A stretch of DNA of 64,000 nt from Plasmodiophora brassicae (Eukaryota; Endomyxa; Phytomyxea; Plasmodiophorida; Plasmodiophoridae). Positions within the stretch are counted from its first letter, which is position 1; every line of letters starts with the position of its first letter. Made by a program: the position numbers and the translations under genes. The notes beneath the pieces were generated by a model, which saw only the letters and a program-made list of their open reading frames with translations, was not told where the DNA came from and did not search any database. Location of the stretch: contig JASFAU010000014.1 of assembly GCA_039704465.1 (NCBI GenBank), positions 992,001-1,056,000 of the forward strand, given 5' to 3'. Positions 42,403-53,756 of this stretch are shown in pieces.

Positions 42403-44594
42403 ATGGGCGTGTCGTCAGCCAGGTCGCGCCTTGCGATCGTCATCGGGCTGATCGCGATTGCAATCCGGTCGACGAGTCCCGAACCGGTTTCTGCATACGA
42501 CCTGTATCAGAAAGCGCTGTCTGCGTTCGAGGCAGGCGACTTCCGTACGAGTACGGATTCATTCGTGGTCGCTCGAACGTCCGCGTGTTGATCGTCGCCG
42601 AACAGCCGTTGAATCGTTCTCGTTGCTGAAGGAGATGGTGCCGAACGTGAAGGAGGTCGTCTACAACCTGGCGATGGCGTACATGCTGCAGGGCGATATG
42701 GAGAAGTGCATCGCGACATACAGGGAAGGCATCCAACGGTTCCCGAACGACGGCCAGATGTATGCGCACATGTGCCGCTCCATCGCCCAGCGCCTGAATT
42801 CGCGCTCGGGCATGGGCGCCTCGTCGCTGACCAACCTGGACATCATCGACGTGTGCCGCCGAGCCGTCGATCTCATGCCACAAGACGACCCGGAACCGCT
42901 GGAGCTGCTCGGCTCGACGCTGACCCTTCTGCACATGTTCGACGAAGGCGTCGCCGTCCTGGAGATGTGGCTGGACCGCTTCCACAGCATCGCTCCAGCG
43001 GATCGGGTCGCCGGCGTCCGATCCAACCTGGCGTTATCGCTGCTCAGGAACGGGAAGTACGAACGGGCATGGAAGGTCGCCGAGAAGGCCATGCGCACGC
43101 ATGACGGCACCTCGACGATAGCGGCGGCGGCCAGCGTCCGGTCGATCGGGTGGCCGGTGGACCCGATCGGATGGGACCTAACCCGTCGCAGCCTCCAGCG
43201 CGTCGTTGCCGACCTGTCGATCCGCGACCCGAGGATCTGCCCATCGGGCCAATGGCGCCTGGCGTTGAACTGGTCGGAAGAGGCGGCCGTCACGCCGTCC
43301 TCCCTCACTGTCGATCTGCTGAACCCGGGCACGGCAATGGAGACGTACGGCGATCCAGACGACCCCGTGTTCGTCGGCGACCCGCTGCCCAAGTACCCGC
43401 GGTTCTACCACGAACGATTCATCTATCTCTTGCGTCTAGACGACGCGTTCATGGCGGGCCCGGGCGTCATCCATGCGAACTGCGTCCTGTATTCAGGTCA
43501 GGGCGATCGCGAGGACGCGCCGCCTCCATAATCGCCTGTCTAACGGTGTGTGATCATCCCGATCTGTGCGTGCAGGGTGCCACCATGTCAACGTCGACCT
43601 GCAGGCGTTCCCCAAGGCCGACCCGAGCGTGCAGATCGTCGACGTCGAGCATCCGGTGGCGACGATCATCCAGCACCAGCTGGTGAACTACTACCACTTC
43701 GTCATGGAAGCGTTCCCGAAGATGCTGATGCTGGTCGAGCACGTCCTGTCCCTGCCGGAGCACGCCGACTGCAGGCTGCTGGTCCCGCCGAAAGGCTTCT
43801 CGCGCGTAATCGACACCGCGCTGGCGATGTCGGAATTCGATGGCATCCGGGACCGGCTTCTGAGGTACCCGCTGCCAGCGACCCACGTCCGGTACCATTT
43901 CCGGGCAGGGCTGTACGCCGTCGACTGGTTGCACCCGGAAGACGATCAGCACGGCAGCCTAGCCCGGAACGTCTGGGGCGTGTTCTCCCCGCCGAGACAG
44001 GCCATCCTACGAACGCAATCCTTCTTTCATGAGGCGCTTCGCAAGCGCGGCAGGTTGGCATTGGGCGTCGCGCGCCACGTGTCCACGAACCAACATGTGC
44101 TGTGTGTGTGCAGGCTGCCAGATAGGTCCGGTACCGACGACGAGATCGTGTACGTGTCGAGACCGTATGGCAAAGGCGTCCGCGCGTTCCCGAATGAGGA
44201 CCAGTTCGTGTCGTTCCTAAAGCAACGGTTCGGACGTCGCCTGCGGGTGCACCTAGGCGACGAGGCGCTCCTGGACCAGGTGGCCATGTTCGCCAACGCC
44301 AAGGTTGTCGTCGGCAGCCATGGCGCTGGCCTGGCGAACTTCGTGTTCACACAGCCGGGTGCCGTCATGATCATATTCCCGATGCGCCCGCACGTCGAGT
44401 TCTGCTTCGGGCACCTGGCGACGGCGCTCGGCGCCAGGCACTACGTTGTCAGCGAGATACCGGGCGCGTTCTACTATGGCAACTTCCCGCCCATCACACA
44501 GAAGCACATGGAAGTCGTTGCCCGAACCATCGACACCGCGTTCGACACGATCAATGGAGCCCAGGGCAATCCTGTCGAACGGGCTGAACTGTGA
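42403..44594 (+). CDS. TPR-containing GT61-family glycosyltransferase
   Basis: Three exons (42403-42544, 42606-43496, 43576-44594) give 683 residues. An N-terminal hydrophobic signal anchor (SRLAIVIGLIAIAIRS) precedes tetratricopeptide helices: YQKALSAFEAGDF, VVYNLAMAYMLQGDMEKCIA, VCRRAVDLMPQDDPEPLELL, GVRSNLALSLLRNGKYERAW. The C-terminal half is a DUF563/GT61 catalytic domain (HQLVNYYHFVMEAFPKML, ANAKVVVGSHGAGLANFVFT, GAVMIIFPM, GARHYVVSEIPG). GT61 enzymes include EOGT (O-GlcNAc on EGF repeats) and plant xylosyltransferases, in the ER or Golgi lumen. A TPR array fused in front is unusual. An ATG three bases upstream is an alternative start. This is the complete gene; copy A is a truncated version. 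Confidence 0.85.
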
Positions 44595-45138
44595 ACATAT
44601 ACAATCACCATGAGGTGCGTTTCGCGGTGACCAATTCCAGGGATGAGGCCTGCCTGGGCATGAACGGCGTGCCGCGTTTGGAGTGCCAGAATGTCTGGGC
44701 GACCGGGCACATTATTGTGTCCCAGACGTTTGAAGCGCGGGACGAACGGCGTCGTCGAACAGACGTACGTATGTTGAACAATCTGCTGTGTGTCCTGTAC
44801 GTCCCCACTGAGCAGTGCTGTTCCGAAGGGCACCTGGTGCTACTAGCTAGCACAATGGCACTGAACGCGCATTCTTCACCAGCGGATGCATTCGAGAAGC
44901 GGCATTCGTTTGAGTGTTTCTGACGGCCCCGTTGCAGGAACGTTGCGGGGCCAGCTCCCGAATACAACGGATGCGACCTGTCGTCGCGTTCTTGATTGCC
45001 TCGGCGAATTCATACATGATGAGTACGGTAGTATTGCCAGCAACAGGTGGGGCGATGACCCATAACGACACTCATCAAATGTTGTGGAATACCGCCCGAT
45101 GATATTGGGCATGGGTTGATGAACACGATCGGATACGT
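44595..45138. other. Intergenic region, 0.54 kb
   Basis: Tail-to-tail spacer between the GT61 gene and RPB10. Starts with an AT-rich islet (ACATATACAA). No ORF with similarity, repeat or RNA gene seen. Confidence 0.4.
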
Positions 45139-45424
45139 TTACTGAGCGACGCCACTCAGTGCACTGTGCGCACGACGGGACGGGTTGTAATGCAGGAGCT
45201 TCTGGATCAGGTCGACGTGGGTCAGGAGCATCCGCCGGCAGCAATACCGCCTGACGCCCAGCGCGTCCAGCGCATCACTGCGAGCATGTCAGCACCGTGC
45301 AGACCGATACACATGGCTGGATCACGAACCCGGGAGAGTATTCACCTAGCTGCAGGTTCAGGTACTTCTCCCATTTGTTGCCGATGACCTTGCCGCAGGT
45401 GAAGCAGCGCACCGGGATGATCAT
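45139..45424 (-). CDS. POLR2L: RPB10/RPABC5, shared subunit of RNA polymerases I, II and III
   Basis: Two exons (45424-45330 and 45277-45139) make 77 residues. Exon 1 encodes [20 protein letters not shown] then [12 protein letters not shown]; exon 2 continues [20 protein letters not shown] and [13 protein letters not shown]. The zinc ligands CxxC and CC are intact, and the diagnostic RYCCRRM is present. The subunit helps assemble RPB3/RPB11. The last ten residues ([12 protein letters not shown] region) extend beyond the usual 65-71 residues. The intron is 52 nt with a CTGACATG branch-like motif. Confidence 0.96.
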
Positions 45425-46037
45425 TGCCACACGTGACCGCGGAACAACTGCCAGTGAGTGACCGCCGCCGGCTACGCAGTCCGTGGCGGACTCTGTACAC
45501 TCCATCACGTCTCCCCAGGCACGAACTGGTAGGTACTTTATGTCAATACCGGTACCGCCCTTCGGCATGCTCTCCCTTTCCGCTGCAATCGGGATCATAC
45601 CGCCCAGCGCCGAACCACGGAGGACTGCTGGGGCTCCGCAAGGATCACGAACCGCCTAGCCTACCACTCGCAGTGTCAGTCGTCCCGAGACCACCCATGG
45701 GCTGGCGCACACACCAACTCTTCGCCCCAAACTCGCAATGTGAAGTACACACAATACGGCGGGCGCTCTTGTACACATACAGGAAGTTGATACGGAAGGC
45801 ATTATAACCGTCTGGATGCCATCGCGTACTCGGCGGTTGCATGGACGTCAGAGGATCGGTTGTGTGGGGGTGCACTCAGTAGTAGGGAGCCCGCGTGTGC
45901 TAAACAACGCCATCTGTGTGACTAGAAGGCAACCACGACGACTGGGGCGTAACCCAAACCGGTACGGCCTGGGCGAGTCAGGCGCCGCAACCGCCGACGC
46001 ACGTGGACATATCGGCCTCGTCGCTGCTGTGGTCGCC
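45425..46037. other. Divergent spacer between RPB10 and the ABCG gene
   Basis: About 610 bp holding both promoters by position. Nothing else recognised. Confidence 0.4.
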
Positions 46038-49036
46038 ATGGACGTGGAGCAGGGGCCCGCTTCCGGCAAGAACGACGCCGATGTGGCCGTCGAGCTGAGC
46101 TGGCATGACGTCAGATACGAGGTGCCATTGAAGGACGGCACGAGCAAGGTGATCATTGATAACGCGTCTGGCAACGCCAAACCTGGCGAATTGCTGGTTA
46201 TCATGGGCGGATCCGGGGGCGGCAAGAGCACAATGTTGGGTTATCGAACGGCATCCCGTAGGTGAGATCCAAACTAACCCAGTCCCATGCCCGACAGGCT
46301 CGACCTGATCCGCGGCAGAGCCAAGCCGACATCCGGCACCATTCTGGTGAAGTAGGTGGCGCACCGTCGTACCCCGTCGTTGACGTACAACGCTGACCGC
46401 GATGCGCGCCGCAGCGGTCATCCCAGAACGTCCCAATTCAAGCATATCGCTTCGTACGTCCAGCAGGAGGACGCGCTCTACCGTACGTTACCGTCGTGCA
46501 TGATCGTCGGCCGATCCGTCATCTGATCGTTTTGTTGGTGAACAGCCGTGCTAACGGTTCGCGAGACGATCACGTACGCGGCTCGTCTTCAGTACGTCTG
46601 CCCACCAGTCGCTAGATCAGTACTGAACAGGAGTTCAGGTTGGCATCGACGCCGCGGGCGGCGCTGGAGGAGAAGGTCGCACAGCTGATCAAGACAATGG
46701 GTCTCGTGCGATGCGCCGACACGAGAATCGGTCAGGACGATGCAATGGCGTGTGTTCGGCCGCGTTTGACAAGCTCTTTTAGGAAATGCTCTTCTGCGAG
46801 GCGTCAGCGGTGGAGAGCGCCGTCGAGTCTCCATCTGTGCGGATGACAGGCTTACCGTCCTGATCGCCAGCCAGCTGGACTGACACTGACGCCCACAGGT
46901 GTGGAACTTGTCACTGACCCGCAGGTCATCCTGCTCGACGAAGTACGTATGGGTGCTGCGGGAGGCGGAACCGGTCATCTGACCCATGGTGGGGTGACAG
47001 CCCACATCGGGCCTGGACAGCGAGGCGGCCAAACACGTGATCAATCTGCTGGTACGTCCGGTTGCACCGCTTATCCCGACGATAAACTGATCGTCGGACG
47101 GTCCCGCCAGTCGAGGCTCGCCCGCCAGGAGAAGCGAACCATTGTTGCAACGATACACCAGCCAAGTTCAGAATGCTTCGCCCTGTTCGACAAGATCATG
47201 TTGGAGACACTACTCGGCGCCTGTGTGTGCGCTCTTCTGAACGCTGACCCCGACAGGCTCTTGTCTCGAGGGTACACGGTTTTCCACGGTACCCCCAGCC
47301 AGGCGTTGGTGCACTTCGACCAGATCCTGCACCAGCCCTGCCCCGAGCACTACAATCCGGCCGACCACTACCTGTCTATTGCCAATGTCGACTTTGACAG
47401 CGGGGACGCCATCGCCGCCCTGGCCAAAGTCAAAGGTTTCGCGGAACAATTTCAATCGTCCAGTGCCGGGCAGGCGCTGAACCAGGAATTGCAAATCGTC
47501 AAGAACCATCCTGGCACACCGACGACCGCCCCAGGATACGCCGCCGGGTACGCTCCCCATCACCGCGCCCTGCAGCCGAGCAACTGACCCGGCGCTGCCC
47601 TCATGCAGCATTTTGACACAGACCTATGTCCTGACGGAACGCTCGTTCAAGAACGCAGGTGACTGTTCGCACAGGCGCGCACTTGTATGGGCAGAACCAG
47701 ACTGATATCCGTATCTGCAAGGCAAGAACCTGTTGCTGTATTGGATTCGTGCCGCCAGTAAGACGAGTGCATCTTGGTCGACGTTGCATCTGACGTACTG
47801 GTCGCAGTGTTCCTCTGTATGGCGATCTTGATGGGAACAACATTCTGGGACGTTGGTCTCTTGCAAACCGAGGTGTGGGCGCGCCGACTTAGCTCCTCCT
47901 GGACCACCCTCTCTGAACCGTCCTCACTCAATCCTCACTAGGTCCAGGATCGATTCAGCGCACACTTCTTGTACGAATTGCTGTCGTCTTCCCCACATAT
48001 ACTGGCCCAATCCAGCTGATGTTTCCGCCTGCGTCCTCAGCGCTGTGGCGTTTCTATGCTTCATGAGCGTAGCGTCGATTCCGGGCATTCTGGAGGAGAA
48101 GAGCGTGGTGGATCGCGAAATCCTGAATGGCGCCTACAACGTCACTTCATTCGTCATTACCAACACGCTGACGTCGCTGCCCTTCATTCTGCTGATTGCA
48201 ATAATCTTCTCAGTGATTGCGTAACGATTTCGTGGGCGGATCGCCGTTTGGTGACGGTGACCCTGAACATATACCTGTCGCGTCCTATAGGTACCCGATG
48301 ATTCAGTTTCAGGGCGGTGTCGTCCACGTCGTCAACTACGTCCTGTTCCTGTTCCTCGCTCTGTACACGATGGAGTCCATTGTCGTTTGCCTGTAGGCCG
48401 GGCTGTCCAGACATTTCATCCGGTTCAGGTTCCTAAGCCGGTACCGGACAGGGCGTGTCTGATGCCGATATTCGTGGTCGCCCTGGCACTGGCTGCCTTC
48501 CTGAACGGATTCTTCAGTGGGTGGTCGCTCGCTCCACGCCTGGAATCGGCCAGCACCCAATTAACATGGCGCATCAGTGTGCGTGCAGGGTTATTTCGTT
48601 CGCGTACAGTCGCTCCCGAAGTTCTGGCGTTACTGGGCTCATTACGTAAGCTGGCCTGCGCGTCGAGATGATACTCGATCCCGTCAGGGTGTAATATCGT
48701 ACGCGCAGTGGTCCTATCAAAAGTATGCGTTCGAAGCGCTGGTGAAAAGCGACTTTGATGGCCTGGTATTCTCCTGCGGGCCGGGCTGCTTCTGTAGGTT
48801 GCAATCCCGGCCCTGCTGGACAACCTCTGACTGTTCGCTGGTGCCGTCGCAGGCCAGTATCCGTCGACCCTGAATGCACAGTGCCAGTTCACAGGCCATG
48901 ACGTCCTCGTCAATTTCGAGTACGACACGGTCAACCTGACCAACTGGGCCCTGGTTCTCGTCGGGCAGATCGTCGTCTACCGTGTCCTCATGGTCCTGAT
49001 CTTGAAGTGGAAGACCAAACGAGCCATCCAGCTCTG
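46038..49036 (+). CDS. ABCG (white/WBC-type) half-transporter
   Basis: At least sixteen short introns interrupt this gene, most with GTACG or GTGNG donors. The nucleotide-binding domain has Walker A GGSGGGKST, the Q-loop in IASYVQQEDALYPVLTVRET, signature VSGGERRRVSIC, Walker B LVTDPQVILLDE, the D-loop in TSGLDSEAAKHVI and the H-loop IVATIHQPSS. It precedes the membrane domain, the order typical of ABCG. The membrane part shows LTQTYVLTERSFKN, FLCMAILMGTTFWDVGL, FLCFMSVASIPGILEEKSVV with DREILNGAYNVTSFVI, NYVLFLFLALYTMESIV and the last helix WALVLVGQIVVYRVLMVLIL. Such half-transporters dimerise to export lipids, sterols or small molecules. Exon positions were placed by splice motif and similarity. 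The start at 46038 leaves a short acidic leader. Confidence 0.9.
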
Positions 49037-49264
49037 ATTTCATCTGGGTCGACTCCGAACGGTACAATGCATTAAACACGTCAGGGGACGTCGCGGGCAC
49101 CTGCCCGTACCAGTGTATCGCGTTCGAGAACGTTCTGGACTGTTTCATCAACGATCGAAGCAACCATTGGCGACGGGATTGCTGGTTCGTACGCGAGCAT
49201 CGATTCGGAGATCGGGTGCGGTGGTCGAATCGAGACAATCGGGAATCGTGGACATTAGTGGGTC

Positions 49265-50292
49265 GTGGCGGCCAACCAGTCCCAGCAGGCCAGTGCTGAC
49301 GGGGCACCGCTGCCGCTCTACAGATTGGGACGCTGCCTGGCTGGCAGTGGCAGTGGCACTGGCAGACAGACAATAATTGGACGCGTCGCTACTGGTGCGC
49401 CCGACGCGTCGCCCATCCACAGTACATCAGCGCCGGGCGACAATGGGGCAGGTGCGTTCGCACCCGATCTGCCGCGTGAGTGCACCCCGTGCGCAAGCTG
49501 CGCCACTGACCGCCCTCGTCTGACGATCAGGCCTACAGCGACGAATCATATGACGGTGTGATTGTGCCATGGGACCTGGACACCTGCAGTGACGCCTGCC
49601 TGCATTGTTCGACTCCGTTCTCGCGCCACGAGCGGCGCCATCACTGCCGCTCCTGCGGCACGCTCGTCTGCGACCGCTGTTCGCCGTACTCGGCGTACCT
49701 GCCACAGCTGGGGTACCCGGCGGACATCGCCCAGCGCGTCTGCCGTCCTTGCGCTACCAAGAGCATCATCGTGATCGACTTGGAGATGGATGCGGCCGCT
49801 GCCTGCCGCCAGACCCCGGACGACGTCTATCGGGTCGGCGAGGTGCTTCGGGCCGCCGCCGAGTTCCGCCCGCAATTCAACCCGTACCTGCACGACGTCG
49901 TACACGCGCATTTCGACATCGCCTTTCTTCGCCACGCCGACATCGTCGTCGACAGTTTGGTGACTGCCCGTGATAACGTCGCCTTGCAGCAGGCGGTTCA
50001 GTGCGCTCGGGAACTTCTCCACCTATACCGGTCCATCTATGAGACATCTGGCGATGGCCTGGAACACGACCTTGAACGAGGCATCCGCAAGGCTGAAGAG
50101 CGCATAGAGGCAGCACGAGAGCCCAGGCGCCGGGTCCGATTCGATTTCGTGCCAAGCGTCCAGCCCGCACCGGTCGCCGTGGCAGTCATGTCGCGGGTAA
50201 CCGCCGCCGCAAGGATATATCGTCCGGTCTCGACATCCTGCCCACGTCGTCTCGTCGTCCACGAGGGGGCCAGCAGCACTGTCGTCTACTGA
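49265..50292 (+). CDS. FYVE zinc-finger protein, PI3P-binding
   Basis: The 3' exon (about 49533 on) carries a complete FYVE finger: a WxxD motif (VPWDLDTCSDACLHC), RHERRHHCRSCGTLVCDRCS (the R(R/K)HHCR core) and QRVCRPC, so all eight zinc ligands are there. This domain binds PI3P on endosomes. After it comes a helical region (VVDSLVTARDNVALQQAVQC, LERGIRKAEERIEA). A 5' exon starting near 49265 with a Gln/Ala/Gly-rich low-complexity stretch is likely joined across an intron of about 80 nt, but several splice choices are possible, so the N terminus is uncertain. The VPS11 and FYVE genes are both endosomal, but they are not neighbours. Confidence 0.8.
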
Positions 50293-50439
50293 ATCACGAC
50301 CCGCCTCTAGCACACACGTCTCCTTAGTAAAACGTGTGTACACGGCAGGCGCGTGGGGTAGGAGGGCCAACCCCCGTGCGATATCATCGGGCGCGATGCC
50401 GTTCGCGCGAATGGCCAAGCAGATGGCAGCAATGTGTAT

Positions 50440-51179
50440 TTAGATTTCCAGCGTCAGCTTGCTCTCGATGTTGGACTCGGCAACCATCTACAGTTCAGCA
50501 ATACGTCATCAGGCACAAGGTGTGTTGAGATGTCGGCGCAAGGCGACCTTGGAGAATTCTTCAAACGACAGCTTGCCATCGCAATCCGTGTCACCCGTAG
50601 CGATCGTTCGATCGACGAGCTGCTGGAGTTGGACCTCGGTAAGGTTGTCACCCACCATGATCTTCAGGACGGCGAACAGATCGCCGTTCGATATGTACCC
50701 GTCATTGTTGACGTCGTAGATTCGGAACACGACTAAGCCCATGGTGGACATGCACACGGTTAGACGCGAGCCTATCCGTGCTCGCCTGTGCTCTGGGACT
50801 GACATGCGAGCCTAGAGGCGTCCTGGTCGCCGGACGACGTGAATATGGACAGGGCATCAATGAACTCCTTGAAGTCGACCTGCCCGTTCTTGTCCGCGTC
50901 GAAGATCTCCATGACACGCTTCACCAGCGGGTTATGCATCAGGTAAGGCACGGCGAGAAACTCGTCCAGCGACACCCCGCCCGATTTATCCGTGTCGATC
51001 TTCTTGAACCGCTTATGCAACCGCCTGATCTCCTCCTCGTCGACTGTACCACATGGCTCAGGACATCGTGCGGTGTCAGGCACCACCCACTCGTCTGCAC
51101 GCTTACAGGTTCCGTTTGCTAGTGCGGCCATCTGCTGCGCCTTCGACGGCGACATCGGTGCGCTCGCTACATTGCCCAT
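50440..51179 (-). CDS. CNB1: Calcineurin B regulatory subunit
   Basis: Four exons on the minus strand. [12 protein letters not shown] gives a glycine at position 2, fitting N-myristoylation. EF-hands follow: [40 protein letters not shown] and [13 protein letters not shown], with FVFRIYD and [10 protein letters not shown] between. The last exon supplies [15 protein letters not shown] and stop. This is the Ca2+-binding partner of the phosphatase calcineurin A. The first intron sits after ANGT, as deduced from frame. It is convergent with the FYVE gene (147 bp between the stops). Confidence 0.93.
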
Positions 51180-51832
51180 GGCGGCCAGTCGGCGTTGGCC
51201 AACTGTACCACTGGCCTATCTATCTACGACGACGATCGATCCAAGCGGCCCCCTGAATCAACAATCTGAAGCACGCACCCGAGATATTTAGATGACACAG
51301 CATGGGTGTTGGAGCGCCGCTGTCGGTACGCGCAGAGCAACGTTTGCGGAAGCGCCAATCCAATGTGACAGGACAGTGCGGCGTCTAATGGCACCATCGG
51401 CGGCCGAAGCCGGAAGCGTTGCAGAATCGGGGATGCATAACAATTACGTATCTTATCAACAAACTGCGCTTCAAATCAGCATAGGGATCGACCACGCACG
51501 GGGCCAAGCGTAACCGGCAGATGCTGATGGGCCTGGGCGTTCGTATTCTCGACGACCGCCATCACAGCGGGTCCGGCACGGCATTAGGAGCATGAATTGC
51601 AGGAAGCCTCCGCTCTGGGCGTCTGGCTTGTGATGTGGTCTCGACAGCAGAATTAAGCACATGGCTCATAGATGAATCACAATACCGACACGTACAATAG
51701 TGGAAGAAGTTCGCCACATTACGAATGACGATGTTCGCCTGATGGCATGCGCGAGTTTATGGCCTATGCATTCAATCTGTACTGAAAAGATTGGCATCCA
51801 GTTAACACTCAAAAGTTGCACGAACTCGCTCA
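51180..51832. other. Intergenic spacer upstream of the palindrome
   Basis: About 650 bp. No gene or repeat recognised. Calcineurin B's promoter should be at its left edge. Confidence 0.4.
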
Positions 51833-52745
51833 CCATGAAGACGACCGCATGTGCCCGACTGGGATTCTGGACATGGATGACCTCTTTAAACAGCTATTAA
51901 CCTCGCATCAATCATCCGGGAAGTACACGAAGTACGCAGCTGTTGGAAGGTCCAGCTGGCGAGGCTCTGTCAAGACTGAAGGCACGGAAATGCAGGCTCT
52001 TCCGTCTTCGGGATTAAGACACACTGTTTAAGAGCCGATGGCCAGGCGTGATAATTGCAAGGTCGTAATTGTGCGCTGCACCTACAACCGCCAGTGTATT
52101 CTAGAAGTATGTGACTGTGAAGAGGACAAGCGCCTGAGGCGAGTTGTGCTCAATCCCTATTCCACCGTGTGTTTTGACATAGTATGTGCAGTCACTGAGA
52201 AGAGGAGCTTCGAGTTTCACGTAGCGCAAGTAGAGTGCCTCCATCCTGAATCCTGATCCTCTTCTGGAAGCTCTTGGAGTAGACTAAGTGGATGTGACGC
52301 ACCACCAACTTGTCATCACGTACAGGTGTTTTGAAAATGACGAGGTGGTACTGCGACACAGCTACTTGGCATACTCCAGGAGCATCCAGAAGAGGATCAA
52401 GAGGGAGGTACTCTCTCTGCTTGAAATCCGAAGCTCCTCTGCTCAGTGACTGCACATACTAAGTCAAAACACCGGTGGAATAGGGGATGAGCAGAACTCG
52501 CGTCAGGCGCTTGTCCTCTTCACAGTCACATAGTATAACACTGGCAGTTGCAGGTGCAGCACAACAGTCACCTTGCAATATCACGCCTGGCCATCAGCCC
52601 TTGAACAGTGTGTGTTAATCCCGAAGACGGAAGAGCCTGCATTTCCATGTCTCCAATCTTGACGTCAGAGCCTCCTCCTCTGTTCAAGAGGCCATCCACG
52701 TCCAGAGTCCCAGTCAGACACATGCGGTCGTTTCTCCATGGTGAG
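51833..52745. repeat. Large near-perfect inverted repeat (palindrome)
   Basis: Two arms of about 450 bp, head to head around 52325, with only a few tens of bases between them. Matching stretches include GTATGTGCAGTCACTGAG at about 52184 and its reverse complement at about 52443, GTGACTGTGAAGAGGACAAG at about 52110 and its complement at about 52520, and GAAATGCAGGCTCTTCCGTC at about 51987 and its complement near 52630. The left arm holds an extra segment of about 60 bp near its outer end. Both arms share the same decayed coding relic (for example GDMEMQALPSSGLTHTVQG in the right arm), which suggests two copies of one element rather than random DNA. Transcripts would form long hairpins. Confidence 0.8.
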
Positions 52746-53031
52746 CGGCCTGCCGGCATCTTCGCGATCCTTTCGGTTGCTTACGATTGATGCAGGACTT
52801 CAACCTACTGTCGAGCTTGCCGTCGACGGCCATCGGGCGCCATTGTTTGTCCGCCCGAGCCATCGCATTTTCCGCGTGAGGCAAAAATTGTGCATTTCCT
52901 TTGTCTGCGATCCCAAATCTCTATTCTATTTCTTCCTGTGGTTGTAGACTTGTATTACAAAGCGGGCCCCGCCGTCAGTGTCACAGCCACAGTGTGCCTG
53001 CGGGGCGGTCTAGTGGTAGAGGCGTGTCGAG

Positions 53032-53610
53032 ATGGCAGAAGCGGCCCGCGCGGATCCCAGAACGCCGCTGTTGCCGACGGCTACACCTGCGAGGGATGAC
53101 GGCTGCCTAACGCCAGCAGAGAGTTGTTTCTGCATTCCGTGCTGCTGCTGCCCCGTGTCCTTGACGACCGCCATGAAGCTCTTCGGATGGCTGTACTCGC
53201 TGGCCGGATTGGGGCTGGGCGTCCAAACGGTTCGGTTGGTAATCTACCTGTCGCAGCACCCTGGCGAAGGGCGCACGCTTGGCCTTGGCACAAATTTCGA
53301 CACGACACTCGTCCTTTTCGCCTTCCTTTCGGTCATGTGGCTCTGCTTCGGCCTCACCTGTCTCCACGCCGTCTACCGCAACTCGACGCGGTCCTGCCAA
53401 TCCGCCCTTATGTTTTATGCCATCTATGCCATTGCAAACTGCGCAAAGATTGTGATAATGTGGCCATATCCACCCGAACAGCAGATCACCACGATCGTTA
53501 TGGCAGGCCTCATCGACTTGGCTATCTCGTCTTACTACGCGTACGCAATCTGGAGCTTCTACAAGGAGCTCCTTGCGAAACAGACGCGACCGTTTGCTCG
53601 ACAACCATGA
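53032..53610 (+). CDS. Four-transmembrane, cysteine-rich membrane protein
   Basis: 192 residues, single exon. After a polar leader comes a cysteine cluster ESCFCIPCCCCPVSLTT, suggestive of palmitoylation or metal binding, then four hydrophobic segments: FGWLYSLAGLGLGVQTVRLV, TLVLFAFLSVMWLCFGLTCL, SALMFYAIYAIANCAKIVIM and TIVMAGLIDLAISSYYAYAI. A short basic tail ends KQTRPFARQP. The layout recalls small tetraspan families such as LAPTM-type or PLAC8-like proteins, but no diagnostic motif was found. The gene is likely lineage-specific or fast evolving. Confidence 0.6.
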   Translation: MAEAARADPRTPLLPTATPARDDGCLTPAESCFCIPCCCCPVSLTTAMKLFGWLYSLAGLGLGVQTVRLVIYLSQHPGEGRTLGLGTNFDTTLVLFAFLSVMWLCFGLTCLHAVYRNSTRSCQSALMFYAIYAIANCAKIVIMWPYPPEQQITTIVMAGLIDLAISSYYAYAIWSFYKELLAKQTRPFARQP

Positions 53611-53756
53611 ATACAGAGATGACCGCAAAGTTGAGACCGGCGGCGTCGAGTGCGCGCGCCTAAGTGCCTTCGTCACGCACTGTTGGTTGCCGCGCAGTGC
53701 GCCAATGCCGATTGTAGGTAGTACTTGCGGCAGCACTGGGCGACTCCGCGATCAAT

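Larger units (their letters stand above)
39737..42775 (+). repeat. Tandem segmental duplication, copy B
   Basis: Counterpart of copy A (about 36016-38895), offset by about 3.7 kb. It carries the frameshifted PrsW copy, the menorin copy and the start of the complete TPR-GT61 gene. An extra segment at about 42195-42399 precedes the TPR start. A short CA run at about 41318-41334, longer than in copy A, lies just before the menorin ATG. Confidence 0.9.

Noticed and set aside
53000..53030. tRNA A-box-like sequence GGCGGTCTAGTGGTAGAGGC
   Set aside because: No B-box or acceptor stem at the right distance; it is simply the 5' flank of the four-TM gene.
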